A stretch of 64,000 bases of DNA from Flexithrix dorotheae DSM 6795 (GTDB taxonomy: Bacteria > Bacteroidota > Bacteroidia > Cytophagales > Flammeovirgaceae). The stretch spans positions 62,001 to 126,000 of the forward strand of contig NZ_KB903509.1 in the NCBI RefSeq assembly GCF_000379765.1. Reading direction: 5' to 3'. The notes beneath the pieces were generated by a model that searched no databases, was not told where the DNA came from, and worked only from the letters and a program-made list of their open reading frames with translations. This document shows, piece by piece, positions 37,086 through 46,558 of this stretch (position 1 is its first letter; the number at the start of each line of letters is the position of its first letter). The translations under genes were made by a program, and so were the position numbers.

Positions 37086-38963
37086 TTACTGCTCACTAAA
37101 ATAAGTATCTATGGTATTAACCGCCACAAAATGATAATTTGATTTAGCTTGTTTGTAAATTCTTTTGCCTAAATTTATTTGAGCTGGATTCTCAGCCATA
37201 GCTTTATACAAAGGGGCTATAAATTTTCTTCGACCTACCGACTTTAGAAAATATTCCATTTTTGGATAAGCTGGTTTATACTCTTTTTTCACCGCCAGCA
37301 TTAGCCATTCAAAAAGCACTTCATTATTTCCAGTATTGGTAAAGTGAAAAGCCAGATCCAATTCTGACATCTGACTAATACTTACCGAATCGCTTAATTT
37401 TCTAATAAAATGTACCCATTGCTGGTATGTCCATTTATTGGTATTGAGGTTTCTTGCCTTTTCTCCATCCATAAATTTCACAATCTCCATTTCCACTTTT
37501 TCAAATTTATCGGACTGAATCACCGGGCAATTTTCCGGTAAACCGGCACTATAAACCCACTTATTAATTTTAAGTTTTTCTTCCGCACCGGGATGTTTGT
37601 CAAGCAAATTCTCTTTCAGGTAAGCCAAAAAATCTTCTGTGGAAATAGCCTGAAATTCCTTTTCCGAAAAATACTGATTAAGAAAGGCATCCCAGTTTTC
37701 TCTTCCTACGGTTTCCTCAATAAGTTTCAGGAAATAATAACCTTTATCGTAAGCAATTGAAGTCATCCCATCATCGGGATCTCTGCCCTTCAGATTCAGT
37801 TTCAACCGGGTATCCTCCGAATAATTCATCCCTTCCATTTCTGCCTGTAAATCCTGATAACTGATCAAACTCAGCATTTTGGCTATTTCCTTTCCATAAA
37901 CTTCTTCCATTATCCTGTTTTCAAAATAAACTGTAAAGCCCTCATTCAGCCAAAAGTCGTCCCAGGTGGCATTAGTTACCAGGTTACCTGACCAGGAATG
38001 CGCCAGCTCATGCGCTACCAATGAAGTAAGAGATTTATCTCCGGCAATAATGGTTGGTGTAGCAAAAGTTAGCCTGGGATTTTCCATTCCACCAAATGGG
38101 AAACTAGGAGGTAAAACAATAAGATCATACCTTCCCCATTTATATGGACCATACAATTTTTCTGCAGCAGTCAGCATTTTCTCCAAATCTTCAAACTCAT
38201 CCGCAGATTTTTTAAGCATGGAAGGTTCTGCATAAACTCCGGTTCTGCTACCGAGTGATTTGAAATCGATATCACCCACAGCAAGTGCCAACAAATAAGC
38301 CGGAATCGGCTTCGACATTTTAAAGTGATAAATACCTGAATCATTTTTTTCCTGAGGGTTTTCTGCACTCATCAATGCCATTAAGTTTTTGGGAACGGTA
38401 ACTGTAGCACTATATGGGAACCTGATTCCGGGACTATCCTGACAGGGCACCCACGATCTGGCTAAAATGGCCTGGGACTGGGTAAACAAAAATGGATGCC
38501 TTTTTCCAGAAGTTTGTGCCGCACTCAACCATTGAAGGGCCGGAGCGTCAGCCGAAGTTTTATAGTTTACTTCCACTACATTGGTAAAAGTATCAATCTC
38601 AATTTCCAGGGCACTTCCCATAAAAGGAATTTCCTCATGCAGGGTAAATTTCACTTCCCTGTCCCCAACCTTTACTGATTCTATAAAAAGCCCTTTAGTA
38701 TCCAGAAAAAGTCTGTTTGATGAATGATTTTCAAAAGTGATTTTGGCGGTACCCTTGATCACCTTTTCACTAAAATCAACCTCGATATACAAATCAAGAA
38801 AGGTCATCACTGCCTCTTCAGGAATAGCGAAGCTATGCTGATCTACTTTTTCTACCGGTTTTTCCTCTTCTTTATCCATTTCTTCAGTTTTTTCTTCCAC
38901 AGGTGCACATCCCTGTAAGAAACCCAGTACAACAAATATTATAAAAGTGAAGTGCCTTACCAT
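37086..38963 (-). CDS. M1 family zinc aminopeptidase, lipoprotein
   Basis: 625 residues, of leukotriene-A4-hydrolase/ERAP-like M1 type. Lipoprotein signal: VVLGFLQGCAPVEE. Catalytic parts: exopeptidase motif FGGMENPRLTF (GxMEN) and zinc site HELAHSWSGN (about 317-326) with the second Glu in NEGFTVYFENRI 19 residues on. C-terminal helical domain (about 470-625) is retained. Full length for the family; it removes N-terminal residues from peptides in the periplasm. First gene of a likely operon with the META-domain gene. Confidence 0.94.
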   Translation of the reverse strand: MVRHFTFIIFVVLGFLQGCAPVEEKTEEMDKEEEKPVEKVDQHSFAIPEEAVMTFLDLYIEVDFSEKVIKGTAKITFENHSSNRLFLDTKGLFIESVKVGDREVKFTLHEEIPFMGSALEIEIDTFTNVVEVNYKTSADAPALQWLSAAQTSGKRHPFLFTQSQAILARSWVPCQDSPGIRFPYSATVTVPKNLMALMSAENPQEKNDSGIYHFKMSKPIPAYLLALAVGDIDFKSLGSRTGVYAEPSMLKKSADEFEDLEKMLTAAEKLYGPYKWGRYDLIVLPPSFPFGGMENPRLTFATPTIIAGDKSLTSLVAHELAHSWSGNLVTNATWDDFWLNEGFTVYFENRIMEEVYGKEIAKMLSLISYQDLQAEMEGMNYSEDTRLKLNLKGRDPDDGMTSIAYDKGYYFLKLIEETVGRENWDAFLNQYFSEKEFQAISTEDFLAYLKENLLDKHPGAEEKLKINKWVYSAGLPENCPVIQSDKFEKVEMEIVKFMDGEKARNLNTNKWTYQQWVHFIRKLSDSVSISQMSELDLAFHFTNTGNNEVLFEWLMLAVKKEYKPAYPKMEYFLKSVGRRKFIAPLYKAMAENPAQINLGKRIYKQAKSNYHFVAVNTIDTYFSEQ

Positions 38964-39223
38964 TTAAAAAATATTAAAATAAATATATGGAATTTTGTCA
39001 CCGAAAATTAAGCATTAATTTTTAAAGATTGTAATGTAAAATGGTGGTTGAATGCTTGTACTTAGTTATCAGGGTTTGCTTTTGAGTGGATATTATCCTT
39101 AGGGTCATTTAAAAGGGGGAGGAAACCATACTGGTTTAGATCTAAATAATCAGTTCAAATATTCCTGTTTTTTTGTTTCAAGCATCTGCTTGGATGGTCC
39201 GCAAACCAGATTAGTAATTTCCT

Positions 39224-39550
39224 CTAAACCTTCCATTTCCGTTTCTCATTCACCGCTTCTTTCTTCCTAAAGGCGGTTTCCAGGTCCACTTTAAAATAAT
39301 TGGCAAGGTCTAACAGGTATGCAAAAACATCGGCAAATTCTTCTTCTAATTCAAAAGGTAAATCTTCTTTCCCCTCTTCATGGTAAAGGTTCTCATGCTT
39401 TCTAATAGCCTTTGCCAACTCTCCAATTTCTTCTGTAAAAAGCAGGAACAATTCAAGATGGTTATTTTTATCCCATCCTCTTTCAGCACATACCTCCTTG
39501 ATATATTCCTGAAAATCTTTCAGAGCTGGTTTTTCTGGTAAGTGAGCCAT
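39224..39550 (-). CDS. MazG-like nucleotide pyrophosphohydrolase
   Basis: 108 residues with an all-helical NTP-PPase fold. The metal-binding motif is LFTEEIGELAKAI (ExxE) followed by EEEFADVFAYLLDLAN (ExxD), as in MazG/RS21-C6 dimers. It cleaves dNTPs or other NTPs to monophosphate and pyrophosphate, a house-cleaning function. 16 bases after the DUF3291 gene on the same strand. Confidence 0.9.
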   Translation of the reverse strand: MAHLPEKPALKDFQEYIKEVCAERGWDKNNHLELFLLFTEEIGELAKAIRKHENLYHEEGKEDLPFELEEEFADVFAYLLDLANYFKVDLETAFRKKEAVNEKRKWKV

Positions 39551-39566
39551 GATATTTTTATGATCT

Positions 39567-39902
39567 TTAAAAATTTAAAACTTTACCCTCTGCCATAATT
39601 AAGGATTTTGCTTTTGACCAGGCTGGTAAACTTTCAGTCTCAAAGGTATAAGTCCTGATTTCTTTTGCAATTTTTGCACTGTGTTTCATGGATTCTTTGT
39701 GGGCACCACTCATGGCAAACTCCCGCATTTCCTGATGGTTTTGCCACAAGGTCATGGTATAATGTTTCGTCCAGAAGCCGGTACTTTTATAAGCTATCGC
39801 ATTCGTTTTCTTTACCTGATTCACAATATCCAATGCTTTTCTTGATAAGGCAAAAAATTTGAATGGGGACTTCAGTTCGAGATATGTAATGGTGGCTATC
39901 AT
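39567..39902 (-). CDS. DUF3291 / spheroidene-monooxygenase-like protein
   Basis: 111 residues with the ferredoxin-like dimeric fold: MIATITYLELKSPFKFFALS, a GFWTKHYTMTLWQNHQEMREFAMSG core whose TLWQ segment and His are common in this group, and a C-terminal IRTYTFETESLP strand. These proteins are usually dimeric with a small-molecule pocket; the substrate is unknown. Sits between the DUF6090-like and MazG-like genes with gaps of 40 and 16 bases. Confidence 0.7.
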   Translation of the reverse strand: MIATITYLELKSPFKFFALSRKALDIVNQVKKTNAIAYKSTGFWTKHYTMTLWQNHQEMREFAMSGAHKESMKHSAKIAKEIRTYTFETESLPAWSKAKSLIMAEGKVLNF

Positions 39903-39942
39903 TTTGTTGTCAACTAAGTTTAATGATTAAATTTTCTGGGGA

Positions 39943-40605
39943 TTACAGCATTTCCAATTCTTCATCCAGTAAAGATCTCAATTCCTGGCAACGTTCTATT
40001 TCTTTTGTGGAAGAGCCAATGGCAATCCCGTAAGTTCCATATAAACTTTGTATAATATTTTTCAATAACTTGTCATCAATAAAACTATAATCGCCTGACC
40101 TAATCTTTCCATAATCTAAATTGTATATCATGAAATCGCCAAAATAATTTTCCATGATACTATTCTGCCTTTTATAATCCAACTTTACCTGCACCTGATT
40201 GGCATAATGATATTCTATAGCCCTCTTCAATTCGAAATTATCAAAAATACCCAGATCACCCGAATTGATCAGAGCATTATAAGTAACATCATGGGGGTTA
40301 TAAATCACCACATTGGCCAGTTCAAATACATCATTCACCACAGTATCTCTTCCAGCCTGTTTTCCATATAAAAAAGGGAAAAGCCCCTGAATAGAGGATA
40401 TTTTGTTTTCGAAGGTTTCAATATTTTCCCTTAGATGATTTATCTCATCATCCAAATCCATTTTAAAACTTTCCAGGTATTTAATCCTCTCTACCTCCTT
40501 TTTTCTTTCTTCATTCCAATTATTGAGTGAAAAGGCTATGGAAATCCCTATAATGACTATAATAATTTCCCCAATGGCATATTTCCAGTTTAGTTTTTTA
40601 ATCAT
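39943..40605 (-). CDS. DUF6090 family membrane-anchored protein
   Basis: 220 residues. Starts MIKKLNWKYAIGEIIIVIIGISIAFSLNNWNEERK: a short cytoplasmic start, a TM helix (about 10-27), then a mostly helical periplasmic part with coiled-coil tendency. This N-terminal signature, especially IAFSLNNWNEERK, is the mark of DUF6090 proteins in Bacteroidota; function unknown. Confidence 0.85.
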   Translation of the reverse strand: MIKKLNWKYAIGEIIIVIIGISIAFSLNNWNEERKKEVERIKYLESFKMDLDDEINHLRENIETFENKISSIQGLFPFLYGKQAGRDTVVNDVFELANVVIYNPHDVTYNALINSGDLGIFDNFELKRAIEYHYANQVQVKLDYKRQNSIMENYFGDFMIYNLDYGKIRSGDYSFIDDKLLKNIIQSLYGTYGIAIGSSTKEIERCQELRSLLDEELEML

Positions 40606-40763
40606 TTTTCCTGATGAAATTTCAGCATCATTTTCATAATGCCCAGATAGTTGTTATATCCCACACTGCATTAGCATTTTCCTGATTTTCTCAGTAAATT
40701 AATGAAGAGTAAGCAAATCAAAAAAAACACCACTAACTTTCTTTAAAACCAGTCAGATTTTAC

Positions 40764-40799
40764 TGTTCGCTGACGGACATTACTATCCGCAAACGATCA
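40764..40799. promoter_or_regulatory. Tandem 16-bp dyads, candidate NtrC-type activator sites
   Basis: Two related imperfect dyads 20 bases apart centre to centre: TGTTCG-CTGA-CGGACA (40764-40779, 5 of 6 pairs) and a weaker TATCCG-CAAA-CGATCA (40784-40799). They lie about 100 bases upstream of the expected start of a sigma-54 promoter, the usual distance for NtrC-type upstream activation sites. Confidence 0.45.
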
Positions 40800-40852
40800 A
40801 ATGAAAATTAAATAATATAGCCTGATTGGCTAAAAACAGCGATTTTTGCTAA

Positions 40853-40868
40853 TGGCACACCTTTTGGA
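40853..40868 (+). promoter_or_regulatory. Candidate sigma-54 (-24/-12) promoter of the MacA-like gene
   Basis: TGGCAC-N5-TTGGA compared with the consensus TGGCAC-N5-TTGCA: ten of eleven conserved bases match, and the two GG pairs are exactly 12 bases apart. It lies 68 bases before the adaptor start codon. Confidence 0.55.
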
Positions 40869-40935
40869 AAACGATCAGCAAGAATGATAATTTAACTGTA
40901 ATAATAGGGTACAAACTCACTCATATAAAAAGGTA

Positions 40936-42186
40936 ATGGATAGAAAAATTAAAAAGAAAAAGTGGACTGTAAAGAAAGTTTCCGGAATAGGTTTTATTGC
41001 CCTTGTGGTTTCCGGTGTACTTTATAGCTTTATCTTTGCCGATAGAAGATCAAAACTAAATGTGGAAAGGGATAAGATTACCATTTCCACTGTAAAACAA
41101 GGATCTTTCCAGGAATTTATCCCCCAAACCGGAACCGTACTTCCAATAGAAACCCGTTACCTTGATGTGATTCAGGGGGGAACAATCAAAAAAATTGTAA
41201 GGGAAACAGGTGCAGTTGTCAATGTGGGAGACACCATTCTATTATTGGCAAATGATGCCCTGGAAAGAGAAGTCATGACCAGGGAAACACAACTTTACGA
41301 ACAGATCAACATTGCCAGAAGGACTCAACTGGAAATGGAAAACACTTCTTTGAGGCTAGAATCTGAATTGGCCAGAATTGACAATGAAATTGCATTGCTT
41401 CGCCCACAATATGAAAGATTCAAGCAACTTTATTCCAAAAACCTTGTCTCTAAAAGAGAGTTTGAGGAAGTGGAAAAGCCTTATTTGTATAACCTGAAGG
41501 TAAGAGAGCTCCAATATTCTTCTTACAAACAGGATTCATTAACCAAAGCATCTAGAGCGATAGAGCAAAGAATGATTACTTCCAGAATGAAAAAGAGTCT
41601 TGATGCTGTTGGTGATATTCTTGATAATTTAATTATCCGGGCACCAATTGCCGGACAGTTAGCCACTCCCGACCTTGAACTTGGCCAGGGCGTAGTTCAG
41701 GGAGAGCGAATTGGTCAGGTTGATGTAATGGACAATTATAAAGTGAGGGTGAGAATAGATGAGCTTTATCTTCCCAGAATTGAAAAAGGCTTGATTGGAA
41801 AGTTTGATTATACAGGCAAAACCTATCAGATGAAGATTACAAAAATATTCCCAACCATTTCCGAAGGGAGGTTTGAAGTAGACATGGAATTTCTGGATGG
41901 CGCTCCTGCTGGTATAAAAAGGGGATATTCACCAAGAATTCAAATAGAATTAGGAAGCCCTCTTGAAGCTACTTTGCTGGCTGTTGGAGGATTTTATTCC
42001 AGCACTGGAGGCAACTATGTGTTTGTTGTAAATGAAGATGAAGGTAAAGCTTATAAAAGAGAAATTCAGATTGGGAGGAAAAATACAAACTATTTTGAAG
42101 TGACTTCCGGTCTGCAGGAAGGGGAAAAGGTAATTACTTCTTCCTATGATAATTTCGGTGAAAATGAAGTACTTGTACTCAAATAA
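40936..42186 (+). CDS. MacA/HlyD-type periplasmic adaptor protein
   Basis: 416 residues. N-terminal TM anchor (about 13-32), then a periplasmic adaptor: lipoyl half-motifs (GTVLPIETRYLDVIQGG and LIIRAPIAGQLATPDLELGQ), a helical hairpin (about 110-220, coiled coil), beta-barrel domain (KVRVRIDELYLPRIEKG) and membrane-proximal domain (VNEDEGKAYKREIQIG). It should bridge an inner-membrane ABC or RND pump to an outer-membrane channel. 150 bases upstream of a MacB-like ATPase gene; no TolC or permease gene is adjacent. Confidence 0.9.
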   Translation: MDRKIKKKKWTVKKVSGIGFIALVVSGVLYSFIFADRRSKLNVERDKITISTVKQGSFQEFIPQTGTVLPIETRYLDVIQGGTIKKIVRETGAVVNVGDTILLLANDALEREVMTRETQLYEQINIARRTQLEMENTSLRLESELARIDNEIALLRPQYERFKQLYSKNLVSKREFEEVEKPYLYNLKVRELQYSSYKQDSLTKASRAIEQRMITSRMKKSLDAVGDILDNLIIRAPIAGQLATPDLELGQGVVQGERIGQVDVMDNYKVRVRIDELYLPRIEKGLIGKFDYTGKTYQMKITKIFPTISEGRFEVDMEFLDGAPAGIKRGYSPRIQIELGSPLEATLLAVGGFYSSTGGNYVFVVNEDEGKAYKREIQIGRKNTNYFEVTSGLQEGEKVITSSYDNFGENEVLVLK

Positions 42187-42336
42187 CACAAATAAATCCG
42201 CTAAAATGACAATTTCACCAATTAGCATAAATTAATGGCAGAAATTGTATTGGATGCGTATATTGATATATCCTAGTGTCAAATTAATTAAAAAAACGTT
42301 TTCGGATTACTAAACAAAAAAACTTATTGAGATATT

Positions 42337-43029
42337 ATGATTATAAGCACAAAAAACCTGAAAAAAATCTACACTACCGAAGAGATAGAAACAACCGCTC
42401 TCAATAGCGTAAACCTTGATGTAAAAAAAGGTGAATTTGTAGCCATTATGGGACCTTCAGGTTGTGGAAAATCAACCTTACTTAACATTATGGGCCTTCT
42501 GGATAATCCCTCACAAGGAGAATATTGGTTTCTTGACAAAGAAGTCTCAAAATATTCTGAAAGACAAAGGTCGGAACTTAGAAAAGGACAGATCGGGTTT
42601 ATTTTCCAAAGTTTTAACCTAATAGACGAACTTACAGTTTTTGAAAATGTAGAACTTCCACTCTTATACTTAAAAGTTCCCGCTAAGGAAAGAAAGGAAA
42701 AAGCGGAAGCAGTTTTGGAGAAAATGAACATCATGAACAGGAGAAACCATTTTCCCCAGCAACTATCCGGAGGTCAGCAACAAAGGGTGGCCATTGCCAG
42801 AGCCGTAATTGCCAATCCTCCATTAATTCTTGCCGATGAGCCTACTGGAAACCTTGATTCTGCCCACGGTGAGGAAGTAATGAATTTATTGACTGAACTA
42901 AACAAATCTGGTACTACAATCGTGATGGTAACACACTCTCCCCACGATTCAAATTTCGCCCACAGGGTAATTCATTTATTTGATGGACAAGTAGTTACAG
43001 AAAATATTAAAGAACAGTTTCACGTATAA
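42337..43029 (+). CDS. MacB/LolD-type ABC transporter ATPase
   Basis: 230 residues, a stand-alone nucleotide-binding domain. Walker [11 protein letters not shown]-loop [12 protein letters not shown], signature LSGGQQQRV, Walker B and D-loop [12 protein letters not shown]-loop [13 protein letters not shown]. All catalytic residues are normal. The class drives FtsX-like permeases, but no such permease is encoded on either side; a terminator follows immediately. Its partner must be elsewhere in the genome. Confidence 0.93.
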   Translation: MIISTKNLKKIYTTEEIETTALNSVNLDVKKGEFVAIMGPSGCGKSTLLNIMGLLDNPSQGEYWFLDKEVSKYSERQRSELRKGQIGFIFQSFNLIDELTVFENVELPLLYLKVPAKERKEKAEAVLEKMNIMNRRNHFPQQLSGGQQQRVAIARAVIANPPLILADEPTGNLDSAHGEEVMNLLTELNKSGTTIVMVTHSPHDSNFAHRVIHLFDGQVVTENIKEQFHV

Positions 43030-43045
43030 AAGGAACAATTTTCTT

Positions 43046-43085
43046 AAAAAAGGCAATCTATTCGCAGGTTGCCTTTTTTTATTTT
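43046..43085 (+). terminator. Terminator of the adaptor-ATPase unit
   Basis: Perfect 11-bp stem AAAAAAGGCAA (43046-43056) with TTGCCTTTTTT (43069-43079), then a T run. Lies 17 bases after the ATPase stop. Confidence 0.9.
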
Positions 43086-43136
43086 TTTATATCTTCATCT
43101 TTGTAAATGCAATACTGGAAATGAATTTGTAAAAAA

Positions 43137-44234
43137 ATGAAGATAAAAAATATAACCAATTACCTTGAATCTATTGCCCCACTGGCCTATCAGGAAAGTT
43201 ATGACAATGCAGGATTAATCACCGGAGAGTCGGGATGGGAAGTCAACGGAATCCTTACCACCCTCGATTGCACAGAGGTGATTGTAGAGGAAGCCATCCA
43301 AAAAAATTGCAACCTGATCGTAGCTCATCACCCAATAGTTTTTTCTGGTCTGAAAAAAATTAATGGTAAAAATTATGTAGAAAAAACAATAATTAAAGCC
43401 ATTAAAAATGATATCGCCATTTATGCCATTCATACCAATCTGGATAATGTAAATAATGGTGTAAATGCCATGATTTGCGAAAAGTTGGGTCTGACCGGAT
43501 TAAAGACACTTTCCCCAAAAAAGAACATCCTCACCAAACTAACCACATTTGTTCCGAAAGCCAATAAGGAAGAAGTACTTGAGGCACTAAGTAAAGCAGG
43601 AGCCGGGAATATTGGGAATTATTCTAACTGTAGTTTCCAACTGGAAGGAACCGGCACATTCCAACCCAATGAGGTGGCCAAACCCCATATCGGGAAAGCC
43701 AACAAACTGGAGTCTGTAGAAGAAATAAGACTGGAAGTAATCCTTCCCTCCTACCTGGAAGGCCAGGTTTTAAATGCTTTGAAAACAGCTCATCCTTATG
43801 AGGAGGTAGCCTATTATTTGCATAATCTGGAAAATAAATATGAGCAAATCGGCTCGGGAATGACAGGTAATTTGCCTGATCCGCTGCCTGCTAAAGAATT
43901 CCTTGCCTACCTCAAAGAAAAAATGGATCTGAAAGTAATCCGGCATACGCCTTTAGTGAAAGACTCCGTAAAAAAAATAGCAGTGTGTGGGGGAGCCGGA
44001 TCCTTTTTATTAAAAAAGGCCATTGGGGCCAGAGCCGATATTTTTATCACCGGAGATTTTAAATATCATGAATTTTTTGATGCAGAAGATAAAATCATAA
44101 TTGCTGATGTCGGGCATTTTGAAAGTGAAACTTATACCCGTGATTTATTAAAAAGGATGCTGGAAAAAGAATTTAAAAACATCTCTATTTTGGTTTCTGA
44201 AGTGAATACCAATCCGGTAGGTTATTTTTATTGA
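43137..44234 (+). CDS. Nif3-like dinuclear metal-centre protein
   Basis: 365 residues, YqfO/Nif3 family with the middle PII-like insert (about 125-225: VTTFVPKANKEEVLEALSKAGAG and HPYEEVAYYLHNLE). The two metal ligands sites are seen: YDNAGLITG, LDCTEVIVEEA, VAHHPIVFSGLKKI near the N-terminus and the VCGGAGSFLLKKA, TGDFKYHE, DVGHFESE set near the end. It is a hexameric toroid protein; the substrate is uncertain (GTP cyclohydrolase-like). Ends with VNTNPVGYFY, typical of Bacteroidota members. Confidence 0.93.
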   Translation: MKIKNITNYLESIAPLAYQESYDNAGLITGESGWEVNGILTTLDCTEVIVEEAIQKNCNLIVAHHPIVFSGLKKINGKNYVEKTIIKAIKNDIAIYAIHTNLDNVNNGVNAMICEKLGLTGLKTLSPKKNILTKLTTFVPKANKEEVLEALSKAGAGNIGNYSNCSFQLEGTGTFQPNEVAKPHIGKANKLESVEEIRLEVILPSYLEGQVLNALKTAHPYEEVAYYLHNLENKYEQIGSGMTGNLPDPLPAKEFLAYLKEKMDLKVIRHTPLVKDSVKKIAVCGGAGSFLLKKAIGARADIFITGDFKYHEFFDAEDKIIIADVGHFESETYTRDLLKRMLEKEFKNISILVSEVNTNPVGYFY

Positions 44235-44296
44235 GTGATAATTTTTAAAGGGGTTAATGGTTTTGGATTAATAGGTATCAACTAAATTGCAAAATT

Positions 44297-45262
44297 TTGG
44301 AAGAGAATTATTTACATATTCTAAGCCTAAGAGAAGGAGCTAGCAAAGATGAAATAAAAAAAGCATTTCGAAAAAAGGCTAAACTTCTCCATCCAGATAA
44401 GAACAATGATCCATCCGCTACTGAAAATTTCCTTTTGGTTACCGAAGCTTATCATTACTTAATAAATAAAGATAAGCTTAACATAACTGAATTGGAGAGT
44501 TATTCAAATATGAGTTTTGATGATTTTAAAGGAACCGTATTTTATAAAAGATCCTATACAGATTTTGAAATTGTTTTTGACTATTTTGTACTTTTTATAT
44601 GCCTGTCAATCATTTTTTATACCCCTTATATTGGTTACACACAAAGCGGTCAATTAGGGTTAATCGTGGCTAGCTTTATTCTATTGCTCGTTTCCGGACT
44701 TCTACTTCAAGGAATACTAAGTTTAAAAATAGTTCCAATAAAAAGTTTCTTATCTGCTTCCTTTAGAATTATTCAAACTAAATTTTTTTGGACTCTATTT
44801 TTGTTTCTTTTAAGCAACTTTCTTTTTTTCAAGATTGGGATAAATACCATAATGAGCACATGGGTAGTGATCGTACTTTATCTAACTTTGGGATTATTGG
44901 GGTTTTTATCTTCTTATCTTAAAATCAATTATTTTAAAAAAAATATACTCTTTAATTCTCTCGGTGTTTTTCCCTCAATTCTAAGCCTATTTTTATTTCT
45001 TAATTTCAATTTTACCAAAAATCCAAAGACCGAAACTTATCCGATTTCACATATTACGGATTGGTCTTATAGCAGCAGAGGTAGTAATTCCAAATTAATT
45101 AAAACTAGCATGTTTACATTGCCTGACAATCGATTTGATAAAAACCCTGGATTAAGATTCTTTTTTAATCAAAATGATATTTCAAATTCTACTAAAATCA
45201 CTTATACAATTGAGAATGGACTATTTGGAATTCAGGTGGTAAAAGACATCAATCTAAATTAA
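44297..45262 (+). CDS. Membrane-bound J-domain protein
   Basis: 321 residues from a TTG start at 44297; no ATG is in frame between the upstream stop (44255) and the J domain. J domain about 1-60 with the diagnostic KLLHPDKNNDPSA (HPD triad). Then five or six hydrophobic segments (about 90-245) and a soluble tail. The HPD recruits and stimulates DnaK, so the protein should bring DnaK to the inner membrane; no typical DnaJ G/F or zinc-finger regions. The client is unknown. Confidence 0.85.
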   Translation: MEENYLHILSLREGASKDEIKKAFRKKAKLLHPDKNNDPSATENFLLVTEAYHYLINKDKLNITELESYSNMSFDDFKGTVFYKRSYTDFEIVFDYFVLFICLSIIFYTPYIGYTQSGQLGLIVASFILLLVSGLLLQGILSLKIVPIKSFLSASFRIIQTKFFWTLFLFLLSNFLFFKIGINTIMSTWVVIVLYLTLGLLGFLSSYLKINYFKKNILFNSLGVFPSILSLFLFLNFNFTKNPKTETYPISHITDWSYSSRGSNSKLIKTSMFTLPDNRFDKNPGLRFFFNQNDISNSTKITYTIENGLFGIQVVKDINLN

Positions 45263-45287
45263 GTTATATTTATTGTAAAGAGAAGAT

Positions 45288-45327
45288 AAAAAATGGCTCA
45301 GGAAAAAAATATCCTGAGCCATTTTTT
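45288..45327. terminator. Bidirectional terminator between the J-domain gene and galT
   Basis: Perfect 16-bp stem (45288-45303 with 45312-45327, core TGGCTCAGGA/TCCTGAGCCA) with T runs on both strands. Confidence 0.93.
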
Positions 45328-45344
45328 TGCAGTTTATCAATAAA

Positions 45345-46397
45345 TTACCACTCCGGATTACGGTTTTTATAATGAGTGGCTGGCAATGACCTTAATTTTT
45401 CTGCGGCCTGCTCTGCGGTAATGTCTCTTTGGGGGTTGGCAAACATTTCATAACCAACCATAAACTTTTTCACTGTTGCAGATCTTAACAATGGCGGATA
45501 AAAGGACATATGCATATGCCAAAAGTCATAATTATTTTTATCGGTTGGGGCCTGATGTATTCCTGAGGAATAAGGAAAAGAACACTCAAAAAGGTTATCA
45601 TAAGCAATGGTGATACCCTGAATTGCTCTTGCAAAATTTAACTTTTCTCCTTCAGTCATTTCTGAAATATTGGTTACATGCCTTCTTGGGATAATCATTG
45701 TTTCGTATGGCCATACTGCCCAAAATGGCACCACAACCACAAAGTCCTCATTTTCCAAAACTATCCTTTTCCCATGACCTAACTCCTCCTCCAGATAAGT
45801 TTTCAACAAGCTTTTTTTATGCTTATCAAAATATTTTTTCTGGTTGAATGACTTTTTCTGTACTTCTACAGGAACTGAAGATTGCGCCCAGATCTGTCCA
45901 TGTGGATGAGGGTTACTGCATCCCATTACATCTCCCTTATTTTCAAAAATCTGCACATGATCTACCCTTGCATGACTGCCCAGCTCCTTGTATTGCACCT
46001 GCCAGGTATCTACCACCTTTTTAATGGCCTCATCTTCCATTTGAGCCAAGGTAAGGGAATGGTTGGGTGAAAAACAAATTACCCTGCAAATCCCGGTTTC
46101 ACCTACGGCATACAACAATCCTTCCTCATATTCATCCTGGCTGCTATCCGAAGTTAAGGCCGCAAAATCATTGGTAAAAACAAAAACATCTTCATAATCC
46201 GGATTGGTTTCCCCATTGGCCCGGGTATTTCCTGCACATAAATAACAATTGGGATCGTAAGCCGGCCGCTCTGACAGGTCTGGATCTTCAGTTTTGCCTT
46301 GCCAGGGTCTTTTAGTCCGGTGTGGAGATACCAGAATCCATTCACCGGTTAATATATTTTTGCGGTAATGTGAGCTTTCTTCAATAAATGATGCCAT
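45345..46397 (-). CDS. galT: Galactose-1-phosphate uridylyltransferase
   Basis: 350 residues, the Leloir-pathway enzyme that swaps UMP between UDP-glucose and galactose-1-phosphate. Markers: RKNILTGEWILVSPHRTKRPW (N-terminal), YLCAGNTRANGETNPDY (zinc region), the active-site GCSNPHPHGQIWAQ (nucleophile His of HPH) and FWHMHMSFYPPLLRS near the end. Full length. It follows galK on the same strand after 160 bases. Ends at a strong terminator. Confidence 0.97.
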   Translation of the reverse strand: MASFIEESSHYRKNILTGEWILVSPHRTKRPWQGKTEDPDLSERPAYDPNCYLCAGNTRANGETNPDYEDVFVFTNDFAALTSDSSQDEYEEGLLYAVGETGICRVICFSPNHSLTLAQMEDEAIKKVVDTWQVQYKELGSHARVDHVQIFENKGDVMGCSNPHPHGQIWAQSSVPVEVQKKSFNQKKYFDKHKKSLLKTYLEEELGHGKRIVLENEDFVVVVPFWAVWPYETMIIPRRHVTNISEMTEGEKLNFARAIQGITIAYDNLFECSFPYSSGIHQAPTDKNNYDFWHMHMSFYPPLLRSATVKKFMVGYEMFANPQRDITAEQAAEKLRSLPATHYKNRNPEW

Positions 46398-46558
46398 TAT
46401 TTAACTTTTCTTGTGATAAAATAAATGGTAGTCCTTGAACACAGCAATTTATTTTAAATCAAATTTCATTGATCGTTGAATTAAATACAAGTTTGACCAA
46501 CCAGAATTGTATGGGGATATTTTTAATGCATATAAGTTAAGGGTCAAAATCATATAGC

